From assembly GCA_010645155.1 (NCBI GenBank), contig CM021320.1:174989-238988 (forward strand): DNA of 64,000 bases, in the 5' to 3' direction. The notes beneath the pieces are model-generated. The model was not told where the DNA came from. It was given only the letters and a program-made list of their open reading frames with translations, and made no database searches. This document shows positions 48,410 to 60,772 of the stretch, in pieces; positions within the stretch are counted from its first letter, which is position 1, and every line of letters begins with the position of its first letter. A program made the translations under genes and the position numbers. The stretch comes from Tigriopus japonicus. Its lineage: Eukaryota > Arthropoda > Copepoda > Harpacticoida > Harpacticidae.

Positions 48410-49231
48410 ATGGCAAGTCAGTTCCTTCCATTCGAAAAATATCAAGGTTTGGGGAATGATTTTATCATCTTGGACCTCGTGGATGAATCCATTCTTCGAC
48501 CGGAAATCTGCCAACTATTGGCAAATCGAAGGTTGGGCATTGGTTGCGACCAACTCATGGTGATTCTTCCGACGAATTCCGATCAACCGGATTGTGATGC
48601 TCGAATCCGGATCTTCAACACAGACGGAAGTGAAGCTGAAGCATGTGGAAATGGAACACGATGCGTGATCCAATTCTTGGCGCAAAAGTTAGGGATATTC
48701 GAAATCAGTTTGGACACCAAAGCCGGAGTTCTCCAAGGGATCATGCACGACATCTCTGATGTAGAAGTAGAACAAGGTCGGCCTCAATTTATGGGGGAAG
48801 CCTTGGACCTGTGTGAATATGGTCTACCTCGAATCCTTGGTTACCCTGTAAACATTGGCAATCCTCATTTAGTGATATTCGTCTCTTTGGATAAAATACT
48901 CGAGTTCGAACGACTCGGTGCCATTTTGGAACATCATCCAGAATTTCCGAATCGAACCAATGTGGAATTTTGTTGCATTGACGGTAATAAAGAACGAATC
49001 AGGGTGTGGATGTGGGAACGAGGGGCGGGGCGAACTTTAGCTTGTGGATCTGGAGCATGTGCGACCGCTTTTGTTGCGTTAAAGTTAAAGCTGTTGGGCG
49101 AAGACAAATCTAATGTCCATATACAAATGGAGGGTGGTAGTTTGAGAGTTTCGTTACACTCTTCAGGTGTAATTCGACATCGTGGGGATGCAACTCGGGT
49201 TTTCAAAGGAACTTTCTTCATGCCAACGTGA
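48410..49231 (+). CDS. dapF: Diaminopimelate epimerase, bacterial type, horizontally acquired
   Basis: An intronless frame of 273 codons, the normal length for DapF. The enzyme interconverts LL- and meso-diaminopimelate for bacterial lysine and peptidoglycan synthesis, a pathway animals lack. Diagnostic motifs are GLGNDF (residues 13-18), NTDGSEAEACGNGTRC with catalytic Cys79, GNPH (150-153), RTNVEF (182-187) and WERGAGRTLACGSGACA with catalytic Cys212. Both halves of the pseudo-symmetric fold are present. The start has a strong animal-type context (A at -3, G at +4) and no Shine-Dalgarno sequence. AATAAA follows the stop by 27 nt and is trailed by a GT-rich stretch. The neighbours on both sides are intron-containing animal genes with no gap between. 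There is no sign of decay. The donor is inferred to be bacterial, perhaps alphaproteobacterial by motif style; I could not test this. Confidence 0.96.
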   Translation: MASQFLPFEKYQGLGNDFIILDLVDESILRPEICQLLANRRLGIGCDQLMVILPTNSDQPDCDARIRIFNTDGSEAEACGNGTRCVIQFLAQKLGIFEISLDTKAGVLQGIMHDISDVEVEQGRPQFMGEALDLCEYGLPRILGYPVNIGNPHLVIFVSLDKILEFERLGAILEHHPEFPNRTNVEFCCIDGNKERIRVWMWERGAGRTLACGSGACATAFVALKLKLLGEDKSNVHIQMEGGSLRVSLHSSGVIRHRGDATRVFKGTFFMPT

Positions 49232-49257
49232 GATAGAAATACAACTTTCCCCATTCA

Positions 49258-49263
49258 AATAAA
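49258..49263 (+). terminator. Eukaryotic poly(A) signal of dapF
   Basis: AATAAA lies 27 nt after the TGA, followed within 10 nt by the GT-rich element GTGTTGTGTCTGTTTG. This is a textbook animal cleavage and polyadenylation site and suggests that the acquired gene is transcribed by the host. Confidence 0.75.
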
Positions 49264-51536
49264 ACGTGTTGTGTCTGTTTGAAGAGTTTGGTTTTATTTT
49301 GGTCCATTTATCACGAAATAGAAGCTATAAAATCAATTAATTTTGTAAAGAATTAAGAATTCATAATCCATTCAATGACTAGTGACACGAGGAAAAACTG
49401 AGAGAAAAATCCCATACTTGTGGTTTCTTTCATCTTTGACAAAATTTTGAATCACGTTGTGTTGACCATATGTATGAAACTGAATTGCTAATTGTTCTTT
49501 TTGCACCGAATTTTCGTTGTTCGTGCAAACATTGGTTCAAGTTTTAACGATATTCATACCATTAACTAATTTCAACACTTCATTTATTCAAAGGAATAAG
49601 ACGAGTTTTTCTGAAATACAATCACTGGGTACAGGGTTGTCATGAATTAGAGTCCCATACCAAATCAAGAACCATTTGTGACAAATTAAGTTTGTGATTA
49701 AATTCTACTAATACCAATTGAAGTATATAGTATTTGGTATACTCAGGCAAAGCATTTTTGAAATAGATTAACTCGTTAAAAACCATGATTTTGTTTTCAA
49801 GAACGATTCCCCCGGTCATGCGCTATTCTCAAAAATTATCCTTACTTTGAGCGCCAATTGAATGGAATATTGTCATAATTGACAAGACAACGAAAAAAAG
49901 GTGTTAGGTATACATCAATGCTTTTTAATTTACTTTAACCTCAAGTTAACTTCATTGTTTCCTTTTTGACACTCTTTCACTCATTTTTTGGGACTTTAAT
50001 TAAAAAACTTGCATACAAAATCACAGTTTATGAACAAATCAAGCAATTTTCGCCAATGGTATAAGCATACCTGAAGATGTTTCCCTGAATGAATATTTCT
50101 ATATAAGAAAATTTGAAAATGGGGTCAACTTTTGGTGAAAGACTTAGAGTTCACATCACCTTTAACTTTTAAATGATTTTACAACACAGAGGCCACAATC
50201 AATGATTTCAAGCTAATATGATTGTGTCTCAAAGGCCGGCTATTTTTTAAAGCCAACACTGCTTTTGAATTCGTGAGGGGGAGGAGATAACCTTCCTCTG
50301 ATCTACTTAGAATGTGTTCATTGAGTCACGGAAAACTGAGGTGGCATGTTTCGTGATTGAGCAATGTTGACTCAACAAATTTGAAAAGGAGCTCCTAATG
50401 GAGCTACGAAAGCAAAACAGTTCTCGATAAGCTTTTCTAGACTGGAAATCAAACATTCAAGTCATCTTTTTATCTAGCTACGTTACTTTTGTTCTTTGGA
50501 ATTTTGAGAGCTTTCTTAAAAGATCATTTGTTCTACGAGATCTGCTGTTAAACTGAAACTACCATATCAGCGGTTCAATGAAAGTTTTATTTTTTGAACG
50601 ATGTTCAAAAAGAGGCATGTTGAAAACTGAAAGATTGTAATATGAACTTTGTATGAAAGAAGATGTAGTAGCATTTATTTTTCAATCTATAATGTATAGA
50701 GCCAGCAATGGGAATCATAAATCTGGATTTTTGTACACGCACACACACTCGTTTCATCATTACATCATGAGTGGCATAATCTTTTCCAATCAAAATAGCA
50801 CAATAATTCTTTAAAATTTAGATCGCAGCATTGCTTTTGGGTGTTCATGCACGCCCGGAACGAAAGGCCGAATGTGTTTTCCAATTTGATATTTACAGGT
50901 TTGATTGTGTTACAAAAATCACTGTTTCCAATTCGATTTCGACCAAGTCGATAAACATGGAATTGTTCACAAATCTTGGCTCAAGTCCTTAACTTTTGGA
51001 TGGCCCTTTTCCGATAATTTTCTTTGTTTCTTCTACACTGTATGTTGCAAATCATGACGTATCAAGGAATGCTCAAAGAGTTTTTGTTAATATAGATATA
51101 GTTCTGATTTTGTTTTTTCTTGTGGGCCCAAAGCCGGACGATTCTTGAGAGCAAACCAAGGAAAAGTGAAAGACGCACAGACGAAAATTGGGCTCGGATG
51201 TTTCCGATCCCTAAGACAATTGGGTGATACGCGTGGCATGGTTTTGAAGACAAACAAACACTCATCAGTCGGTGTGATCAGCCTGACTAAAATGGTTTTC
51301 CCTTCCTTTGATTGGCTGATGACAAACAAAGCGAAAGAGAGAAGGACATCCTTGAAGTGTTCTGCACTGACTATCAGACCTTATTTGGCCTTCATCACAT
51401 CAGCAGTCCTTGCAAGAATCATTGAAAATATAGTTGTTGTAGTAGTATCATCAATATTATTAGCATAGATTTCTTTTTTGTGTCTGCCGGATTGGCATTG
51501 ATTTCTGTTTGAAGAATGAATATTCCTGACACGTTC
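49264..51536. other. Intergenic between dapF and atos, no gene seen
   Basis: AT-rich. It should contain the 3' UTR of atos near 51.5 kb, but I found no canonical poly(A) hexamer close to its stop. Confidence 0.45.
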
Positions 51537-54500
51537 TCACTTGCGAAATGAGAACTTGGGGTTTTGAGGTCCACGGGTGAAGGACCTTAACTCAAAACCT
51601 TTTCCCGGAGCGTGATCCGAGGCCGTGTCCAAGTCGGATTTACGGAAGATGATCATACGGATATCCGTGTGAAGGTAAATCTTTCCGGACTTTGAACTCG
51701 AGAATCTGAAAAAAAGAAGAAATTTGTTCACGATCATATCACCATATTTAAAGGCTTTTGATATTGCTTACCGCAAATGAATGAGATAACGAAGCCATTT
51801 TTGCGAGTCCGACTCGTAGTCCTTGGCCGAGCAATCCGAGGGCATGTACAGGGTTCGCTGTCTCAAGAATGTTTGCGAGTTCGGAGGCATATCTGATAAA
51901 TCGTACATCACTACAAACATCTTAACAACAGTTCCCAACGGGTTGAAAAGAGTCACCTGGATGGTGCCCTTCTCTGGGACGCGATACCCTTTCTTGCCCA
52001 AGTTGATATGACCTAAAACATCCAATAAAGAACAACATTAATTTTTGCAAAGCTACTACAATCGGACCAATTCAAATCGTACCTAAATATGGCGACGAGA
52101 CGGAATTGCTATCACATAACGTGTAAAAGAACACCGTCACGGGAAGGGTTTTGTGTTTGGGATGAAAACTTCCGGAGGCGCCGATTTCGGCCGTGAACCC
52201 AGCCACGGTGGAAACCGGTTCGAGTCGTCCATTGAGGACTGACTCTTCGAAATTGCCCAAAAGGTTGGATGAGGTGACGGTGGCGGGAGCAGAGACTGAC
52301 AATGGGTGTTTTCGAGTGGCCTGAGAATTGTTCCGACGCTCGTGTCTGGCAGTGGGACAGCCATTTTGAGAGGAGTTCAAGGATTTGATTTGTACTTTCT
52401 CTGAGGTGTAGAATGCCCTTTGGATGTCATGAGGAGAGTTGATGGTGGAGTCATACTCGAATTTTCCCATGCCTTTCCGAAGTGGGGCCGGGGATGAGGT
52501 CAGAGGGAGGCCAGTTCGGCCATGAAATACCATGGACGCCGCGGAATCCAAGGACTTCCGGAAGTAGTTCATCTCATTCGAGCTGGGCACGCCTCCATTG
52601 GAACTGACATTCTCTTGGTTCTCCTGTTCAGCCAATTCGAAATCAAGGTCGTCGTCAGGGGGACTATTGGCCATTGAGTTCGAATAGGGCGAGATATCAT
52701 GATCAAAAGAGATGTCTAACGGTTCCAACAGTTGATTAGCACTCTCATCGGGCTCTATGGCATAGATATTATCCGAGTAGCTTCTGGTCCTTGGACTCGT
52801 TTTGGACCCGTTCATACCGAGGTTCAACGTGGCCTTCAGTCTCGTCCCCAATTGGTCCAACGGGGACTGCGGAGAAAGTTTGACTCTCTCATCCTTTTTC
52901 CTGGGAGGCTCGTGAACCTCAGCCTTATGAACCATGGTCTTGGAAACTCGCTCAGGACTGGGCCTGGAGCGAGGTCGGACCATTTTGGGAGAGGATTCCA
53001 AGTGATTCCGTTCACTCGTCCGAAGAATAGCACCAAGGAGGATCTCGGATTTGTTCAGTTCCCGAGTCTCTTGCGAGTTCTCGCTCTTAGAAGCAGTCGG
53101 CATCGGTTTCCGAGTGAGATCGGTTTCGGCTCTGTAGACCGTGGTCACAGGACTAGGTTGGATGTAAGGCACGCGACTTCCTGTTCCGTCGTCGAAGATA
53201 TCGTGCAACGACGACCTCTTCTTCAAGATCTTGGCTAATTGCTCGGGATCCTCGTCTTTCAAGGACGACTTCCGACTCGTGAACGGTGATTTGGTTGAAG
53301 ATCTAGAACAGCAAAAGTATTGATAATCATGCCAATTTCATTCATGGACTTAATGGGATTTCTTACTCTTTACTAAGATCCTCTAGGTCAATCTCCTTGT
53401 CATCTTGAAGGTTATCCTTGGTCAGAATATACTCATGAGTCCATCCCACATTCGAGCACTGAGGGACCAAATTGATTCCCGAACCATCATGGTCGTCATC
53501 CTCTGCTGAGCAAACGTGTTTTCCTTGGATATTGCAACGAATGGGCATCCGATCATTCACCACCGGATTCGTCACTCTCGGCCAGAGTTGGGAAAAAGCT
53601 CTGAACGGATTACTGGCAGGTGTCGGAAAGGTCGGACCTTTGGCCTTGGGATCCACACCCCGAGGAGGCAAGGACAGTCGGGGACTATCGCCCGTGATCC
53701 CAGGATGCAACACACGTGGATGAAGACCAAGGTAAAGGTTCATATCTCGACGCCGAAGATGATCCTGCCTTGCACAACGCTCGGGTTGACCTTGTGGATG
53801 AAAACTGTGAGGATCGGGCAAGTCGTTTTGAAAGCTGGGTCGTCGACGAGCATCGCGTTTGTTGCCAAACAATAGGTGTTCCGGAGTCTCCAAACTTGGC
53901 GAGCCGCATCTCGACGGGGATTGATATTTTTTGGGAGGAAATTTCTGAAAAGACTGCGGCGGATCCAGTAAGCTTTCACCCAGCATAGAGTCCATGGAAT
54001 CCGATCGAGGCAATAAGCCCACACCGGGAATGACCGAACATTCCGCTAGTTTGGACTTGGCTATCGCTCGTCGAAGATCACTCTCGGAATTGTTGATATC
54101 CTTCCAAGCCAAAGATCCGGCCATAGGCAACTTGGCCTCCTCTTGAGCGGGAGACTCATCCGAGGATCCATTGCCCGAGGTCAAAGCATGAGGACAAATC
54201 ACCCTTGGGATCTCTCCAGTTCTCGGCAAGGACCTGACCCTTACTTGGACGGAACAACCGCGTCCAGCTGCTGCAGGCGGAAAAATGTGCTCCTCGGCGG
54301 GAACCGTGAATTTGCTGGCAAAGGCTTCGCCCGGAATCGTTATTCGGCAAAGGACATTTTTCGGGAACTCTCCTCGACTCGAACTGAGCCAAGCCGAGAG
54401 TTGCGAGAAATGAAGATAAGAACGCACGGCTTGAAAAAGGCCCCGACTCGTTATGTAGCTCTCATTCGACCTAGAAAACATGATTAAGGTTCACAATCAG

Positions 54501-57493
54501 GACTCCTTTGATTTATTCGGGCCAAGGGCGATTTCTCATTGATAGATGTCTTACTTGACAAACTGCACCGAAACGATCCACTGCTCCAACAAGATGGAAC
54601 CGGGTTCGGGGATGGTCGAGTACTCGATCGATGTCGCCTTTTGCCTTCCAATTCGACAGTTGGAGCACAAAAGCAATTCAATACACACGGGAACGTTGTT
54701 CTGCCAAAGCAGGAGCATGTGCTTGCGGAAGTTCTCATCTTTCTTGCACTGTAATGGGAATAGGGGGAGATTATTTTTCAATGTCCTTTCTTGAACCAAG
54801 GACTAGCTCCTATGTGGGTCCAAACATGGGGACGTTCCACCACTAAATGGTCTTGGAACCAATTTTTAAAGCACAAGAGAGCGAGATTTTGGCTAGTCCT
54901 TTCCACCCACCCTCTCATTTTGGAGGGAGACGTTGGCTTTCCACCAGAATGTCGGGGGATTTCATCATCACCAAAGAAAGAAAGAGTAAAATACAACGTG
55001 AGAGAGCACAGGGGATAGATGAAAAAAGGCTTCCCCATCAGCTGGGTTTAACAAAGGAAGCACGACGAGTTGTGGTACAAGGCCACCTCCTCGAAGGTGC
55101 TGGGATTTGGGTCACTTTTTGTGATGGGACCTTGCTCTACAAATCTCCAATCTGCGTCCCCTTTTGGGAAAGAAAAACCTCAAGTTTTTCTTCCGGAGTC
55201 AGCTTAATCTCCTGTTTTCTTTCATATTTACTCTTGTGATGCTCTTGAAAAAGAAGCCCGGGTGTCATTAGACACGTCTTTGTTTTCTAGAATACGGCAA
55301 ATTGCCGAGAAGTCTTTGTTTCCCTTTCAAGAGAGTGGAAAAAACGATTCCTGTGACGTACGACAATTCAGCGAAAGATTCTTTATTTGCCAACATCTCC
55401 TGAGTTTGCAGACGGTCTCGGGAGACACCTTCAATAATTACTTCAAATCTCGATCAACAAGAGAGATTTAGACTGCGAGAAGACTTTNNNNNNNNNNNNN
55501 NNNNNNNNNNNNNNNNNNNNNNNNNNNNNNNNNNNNNNNNNNNNNNNNNNNNNNNNNNNNNNNNNNNNNNNNNNNNNNNNNNNNNNNNNNNNNNNNNNNN
55601 NNNNNNNNNNNNNNNNNNNNNNNNNNNNNNNNNNNNNNNNNNNNNNNNNNNNNNNNNNNNNNNNNNNNNNNNNNNNNNNNNNNNNNNNNNNNNNNNNNNN
55701 NNNNNNNNNNNNNNNNNNNNNNNNNNNNNNNNNNNNNNNNNNNNNNNNNNNNNNNNNNNNNNNNNNNNNNNNNNNNNNNNNNNNNNNNNNNNNNNNNNNN
55801 NNNNNNNNNNNNNNNNNNNNNNNNNNNNNNNNNNNNNNNNNNNNNNNNNNNNNNNNNNNNNNNNNNNNNNNNNNNNNNNNNNNNNNNNNNNNNNNNNNNN
55901 NNNNNNNNNNNNNNNNNNNNNNNNNNNNNNNNNNNNNNNNNNNNNATACGGCAAATTGCCGAGAAGTCTTTGTTTCCCTTTCAAGAGAGTGGAAAAAACG
56001 ATTCTTGTGACGTACGACAATTCAGCGAAAGATTCTTTATTTGCCAACATCTCCTGAGTTTGCAGACGGTCTCGGGAGACAGCTTCAATAATTACTTCAA
56101 ATCTCGATCAACAAGAGAGATTTAGACTGCGAGAAGACTATTGATTGATCCGTTTCTCAGGCACTTTAAAATGGAACTTTTACTTTCCGTGAAAGGCTTA
56201 GCAATCTCCGTCGAATTTTGACATTCCTTTGTTTGAAAGCATTCAAACAAACGTCTTCTGCTCTATTCAAATTTAGGTTTGATGCCTACAATCTATAGGG
56301 ATTACTTTGCAATACGAGTTTAGTATCCGCAACCAATTTATAAAGTTAACATAATTGATGGAAGTCAATATCTCGAATAAACATCAGTTTTGCTGAGAGC
56401 GCTGCTCTGAAATTGAAACTTCCTCACGCGAGTTATTGAAGTGTTCTGTGAATTAGTACACACTGAACTAAATAGTACCAATAAATAATCATAATAAACT
56501 TTGAAAGAAATTCGTTGTGCATCGAATTTAAAGCTCATGATAAAATGAAATAGTTCTAGTATCAAGAATAATTGGAGGTAGCCCAAGAAAAGGTCACAGA
56601 ACTACAAAAAGTATGCTACTCCAAGACGTTCAACTCGAAGCATTGTCGTCAGGGATAGATATCTTTGGGGAGTTTGCCAACTACTTTTTTTCTACGTGTT
56701 TTCAGTCCGCTTGGCGGCGAATCTCCCATCAGAAACAAGTGATGTGATCTAATTCATGCTCAAATATGGGCTCGTTATCTCTTGCCAAACTCTCTTGGAA
56801 GAGAGAAAAATGCCTGAAAACTTCACATTCACAACCTACTCACATGTAGCTTGATGATTTCAAGCATATGGTTCAGTAAAGTTTGTTGTGTACGCAATCT
56901 CTCAATTACTGTAGCTCAGAAGTATCTTGACATTTCGTACATAGAGCAGCAGCAGCAGCAGCAATGTCAGCCTTGAAATCCGTATCGTATCATCGCCAAC
57001 AAGGAAGGACACACTTAAGGCACGTTGTACTATTCATCTCGTTGATCTCGGTCGATTTCGGCTGCCTTCACATTTTCAACGAACTCTAAACACAGACACT
57101 CAACAACGACGAAGAGAGCTCTCATGCCTATCTTGAACTCCCCCCTTGGAAATTGAGTCTAGCTCTAATTCTTGTTCATGGTCATTAGGGCTAGGATGTC
57201 GGTATATAGGTTTATTTGTCTAGTACACTCACCATGTATTCCTCGCCTGAGCATAGATGGGGAGATGTTTGGCGAAGACCTCCCCCAAGAGGTGGAACAT
57301 GGGGTCCTTCTTTGAAACCTCGCTCGTTGGTTCGATGTGGAACACGACCTTCAACAATAAGGCTCCCGATTCCACAGAACACATCTGGAGGCTCTAATCC
57401 GGAATCATTGCGCTCATTGGAGTCATCATTGGCATCCCTCTGGGCGATCAACGAGGCCAAGGCCCGATTCCTGGAGTTCACACCCGGCTGCAT
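51537..57493 (-). CDS. atos: Atos (FAM214 family) protein, 1062 aa, six coding exons
   Basis: The coding exons are 57493-57233, 54748-54555, 54470-53367, 53302-52083, 52012-51772 and 51705-51537. All junctions are GT-AG, and the lengths sum to 3189 nt, exactly 1063 codons with the stop. Family hallmarks appear in order: SLIVEGRVP in exon 1; LLLWQNNVPVCIELLLC and LLEQWIV in exon 2; RSYLHFSQLSAWLSSSRG and IPRVICPHAL in exon 3; the conserved core LLGNFEESVLNGRLEP, GFTAEIGASGS and LPVTVFFYTL near residue 860 on in exon 4; then LGKKGYRVPEKGTIQVTLF, DMPPNSQTFLRQR, and the end domain SGKIYLHTDIRMIIF. Atos proteins are nuclear transcriptional regulators; the fly gene acts in macrophage metabolism and tissue invasion. 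The ATG at 57493 has A at -3. The linkers between conserved blocks are low in complexity and look lineage-specific. Confidence 0.95.
55292..56139. repeat. Duplicated 194-bp segment flanking an assembly gap
   Basis: Positions 55292-55485 and 55946-56139 are identical except for two bases. They flank a run of 458 N (55488-55945) inside intron 1 of atos. The most likely cause is two overlapping contig ends, or two haplotypes, scaffolded apart. A true tandem repeat is the alternative. Confidence 0.9.
55488..55945. other. Assembly gap (458 N)
   Basis: Unknown sequence within the 2484-bp first coding intron of atos. Confidence 1.
56945..56963 (+). repeat. (AGC)n microsatellite
   Basis: Six CAG/AGC units inside the first coding intron of atos. 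Confidence 0.8.
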
Positions 57494-60008
57494 TTTGCCT
57501 TCAAGGCCTGGAACATGGGAACAAATAGATCTGACTTTATTTACTTATGTGGTAAACACTTGACAAAACATGAAGATCCTCCGGGGTTTTACTTCATCAT
57601 CGTGATCAGCTTTATCTTTATTAACCGACTTTCAATATTGTGTGGGTGACCTAGATTTCTTCAGCAAAACAAATTTTCTAATATTTGTCCAAATGGATGC
57701 TATTATCATCATTCTACATTTGGAGGTTCGTTCGAGACGTGATTGCCGTTCCACGAGATATTTCCTAATGGCAATCAGGAGAAACATACGATGTCTTTTG
57801 AGCGACTTCATTCCCGATCAAGAAGAACATAATGATAACTTTGTTGGAAGAAAAAGAAGCTTGTGTGCTTCCAGACCAGTTCTTCAAAGGGAATGAAGGC
57901 CAGGCTGAGATCGGACTGGCTGTCCTTGTGGAGGAGGCCAAGGACAGGCGAGCCGTATGTATACGAAGAAGGCTGGCTCGCCTGATCCAAATTTGGCCTT
58001 GGAACCATTTTGAGGTCACCCAAATGACTTTCTCATCCACGCTGAAGGAAACTGGTTCACAAACGATGGGGTGAAAAAACTGGAGAAGTTTTTGTCAATA
58101 CCTTGATACGATCACCCCGTTTATACCCGTTTAGTTTGGCAGTCCTGCGAACCATAAGACTTGAATCTGAAATGAGTTCGCTGTGAACACTTTGTTTGTG
58201 CCTTCAAAAGAGCAAAACCATCAACAACCGAGTCCATGACAGCTTGAATTTCTTGACTCGAAGCCAACCACCAACCACTACTAACTACCGCAATGTTTAG
58301 CGAAGAATAGCGATTCCACAGTGCACAATACGTACAATTACATTGGTTGAAGGACGGCCTGAGCCGCAACTTTCGGCCTGAACTCAAGGACACCCACACA
58401 CTGTGGATATTGCACAAGAACTAGCTCCAGTTATTTGAAGAGCTGATTCTCTCAACCTTACGGCAAGATTCAAATTCTTTCAAGGGTTTTGAAATTGCGA
58501 AATGCTGGCAATTTTGTGTCTAAATGTGCATCTCGCGCATTGAAGGGCAATACTGTTGCGGTGCCATCATATCTCTCATAGAGGTTTGGCAGAAGGTCTC
58601 GATGTATTTCATGGTTGAGCCCAAGCAACACAGCTTCAATCGTCTGAACTCCAATAAACTTGCACCTCTGTAAGCGAAGCTTGGATGAAGTGCTCTTCTA
58701 ATGGCCCCAAAGGCATGCTGGGCCTACCTTGCGATGGCTTGGAAGTCAGTTACATCCACATTCCCATTGATTTTGCCAACCATGTGGAATAGGACGTACC
58801 ACGTGATTCCAAATGTCACGCAGATAAAGCTTATTGTAACAACGCATCTAGTGTTCTGTTCTTCATCCTAGCACAGGAAGGATGATGATCGTGGCCGTTG
58901 TCAGGTTGTTGTAAAAGAACCCTTCTAACCACAGCTTTAATGCTTTACCCAGGATTTCGAGCTAAGAATCGAGGTAGTGGTCGTAAATATGAGGCACCTC
59001 GCATCTCGTAATCTTCATCAGTCGCTGTTATGACCTCGACGAGAAGCCGATTTAAAGTCCTTGAAAACGGACGAGGAAGTGCTTGTTTGGCATGCCTGCT
59101 AGGATGGATTTACCGTTGGGGTTGTGCACGTCCCCAACCGTTAGTTTCTTATAGCATTGTTTCCCTATTATTGATGAGGTGCAGGACTCTTAAAGAACTT
59201 CCAATTTATAGGATTGCCCAGCGGGCAATAGAGATACTTTCACCACAAAGGTACTTAAAGACAATGATGGCGATAGGAGGCGGACAGGTAGAGGTACCTG
59301 TGGCCCAAGTAAGAGTGTTGATGTTATTTTCTTTGCAATCACTACCAAGAAATATCACCTCAGGTTGGTATATGCCCGCCGGATTTGACCTAATTACAGG
59401 GTCCGGGAGCAAAACCGCGATAGAAATGCAAAAAGTCAGGTCTGTTGCGAAAGAGTTGGGTTTGTTTTTAAATTAGGACCACTTCCAACTACGCCATAAC
59501 TTTCATCTTGGCCCCTTGATCATGCAGAACGAGCAAAAGGAGCCTGAAAACCTGTTTCCTTGTTGGGTCGAGGGCAAAGTACATGGATGGGCTAAGAATA
59601 GCACACATTCTGAACATGTACGAAGACAAAATGACAACCATTTGGAAGAACGTGTTTCCGAAGCGAGTTGGAAAAAATACAAGTGCAATTCACTTATATG
59701 CTACATCAATTGCAATTTTTTTCAAGGGGCCCATTCAGCGCTGCCCACGTATCTTATTTTTGTTCGCACACCCAACAAAAACTTCATGAATCAAGTTCTA
59801 AGCGGATCTGAGGAGACAAAAAGATGCGTTCTTCTAAACGTATGTGGACGAGGGAATAGAGAATAGAGCCATGGCATCCCATTGTATTGGCCAGTCAATG
59901 TGTATTAATAACTCTAATAGGAAATGCCAAGGTTGGCCTCCTAGCCCTTCATACTTCAAAACTTCAGACTCTCGTACAATACGAACTCTCAAACCAGACT
60001 TGACAGCT
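57494..60008. other. Region upstream of atos, no confident gene
   Basis: This should contain the atos 5' UTR and promoter. Coding-like fragments without clear splice sites occur on the minus strand at 57865-58007 (GSPVLGLLHKDSQSD) and around 58600-58790, and on both strands at 59200-59476. None is recognised. Confidence 0.4.
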
Positions 60009-60413
60009 TTAAGCACTGATGGACTGACTGTTGTAGAAGAGGACTCTAAAAGCAAACCCAGGCAGGAGACCTCGTAGGAGAGCTTTTAAGAGCAGGCCAC
60101 AGCTGAGAAGGGACTGCCAACTGACTGGGGGGAAACATTGGATTTCATCCATCCAATTTTGGCTCCTCTCTCTCTCTTTTTCGTTCGCTTTTCCCTCCTT
60201 TGTGCGGTTCCTCCTTGGTCTGTTGCTATGTGCCATGCAATCTCGACTGAGTTCATACACTACCAGAGAGGATCCTTCTTCCCACCAAGGAGGAGCACTC
60301 CCATCCAAGCCAGGACGACGAAAATACTCAAGAATAAAGACCACCTTGTCTACTTCATCACATGATTTGTTTAAGGGGTCTATGAGCTGCTCACTTATTT
60401 CTCGATCCAACTG
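60009..60413 (-). CDS. Unassigned open frame, possible exon
   Basis: An open frame of about 134 codons follows a possible acceptor (CCAATCCAG). The first half (REISEQLIDPLNKSCDEVDK; FILEYFRRPGLDG) has coding-like composition, while the second half looks low in quality. No family is recognised and no flanking exon is confirmed. Confidence 0.25.
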   Translation of the reverse strand, partial: QLDREISEQLIDPLNKSCDEVDKVVFILEYFRRPGLDGSAPPWWEEGSSLVVYELSRDCMAHSNRPRRNRTKEGKANEKERERSQNWMDEIQCFPPVSWQSLLSCGLLLKALLRGLLPGFAFRVLFYNSQSISA

Positions 60414-60772
60414 GATTGGATAAACATGTTCATACTAATATACATTGCATAGTTGGTCCAAACTGCATACAAAGTTGTTGTTTTTTCAGCTTGATGGGGG
60501 AGGGATTGCATTGACGGGGCTAGGAGCAGGTTTTATTACGTTTTATCAACAATATTCGGAAATACACTTACCAAGCTGTTGTCGAGCTTTAGCAATTCTT
60601 GGTCAGAGAAGCAAACGTACTAAACCAGTCACAGATCTTCATGATTCACGAGAAAATGGAAACAAAAAAGTTCAATCGATATGAAGCCGTGAATGAGTAA
60701 CAATCACAGGAGAGCACCAGAGCACCTCAAAATCGAGCACAAGGCAGGAAACAAGGAACAAAAAGTCAAAAG

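Noticed and set aside
48410..49231. dapF as bacterial contamination
   Set aside because: There is no gap or junction signature on either side, the flanks are animal genes, and the 3' end has a eukaryotic poly(A) site. Long reads would settle it.
52732..54487. Plus-strand frames across atos
   Set aside because: They are shadows of the atos coding exons, which carry the conserved family blocks and close in phase.
55454..56050. 198-codon minus-strand frame
   Set aside because: It runs through the 458-N assembly gap, so it is not real sequence.
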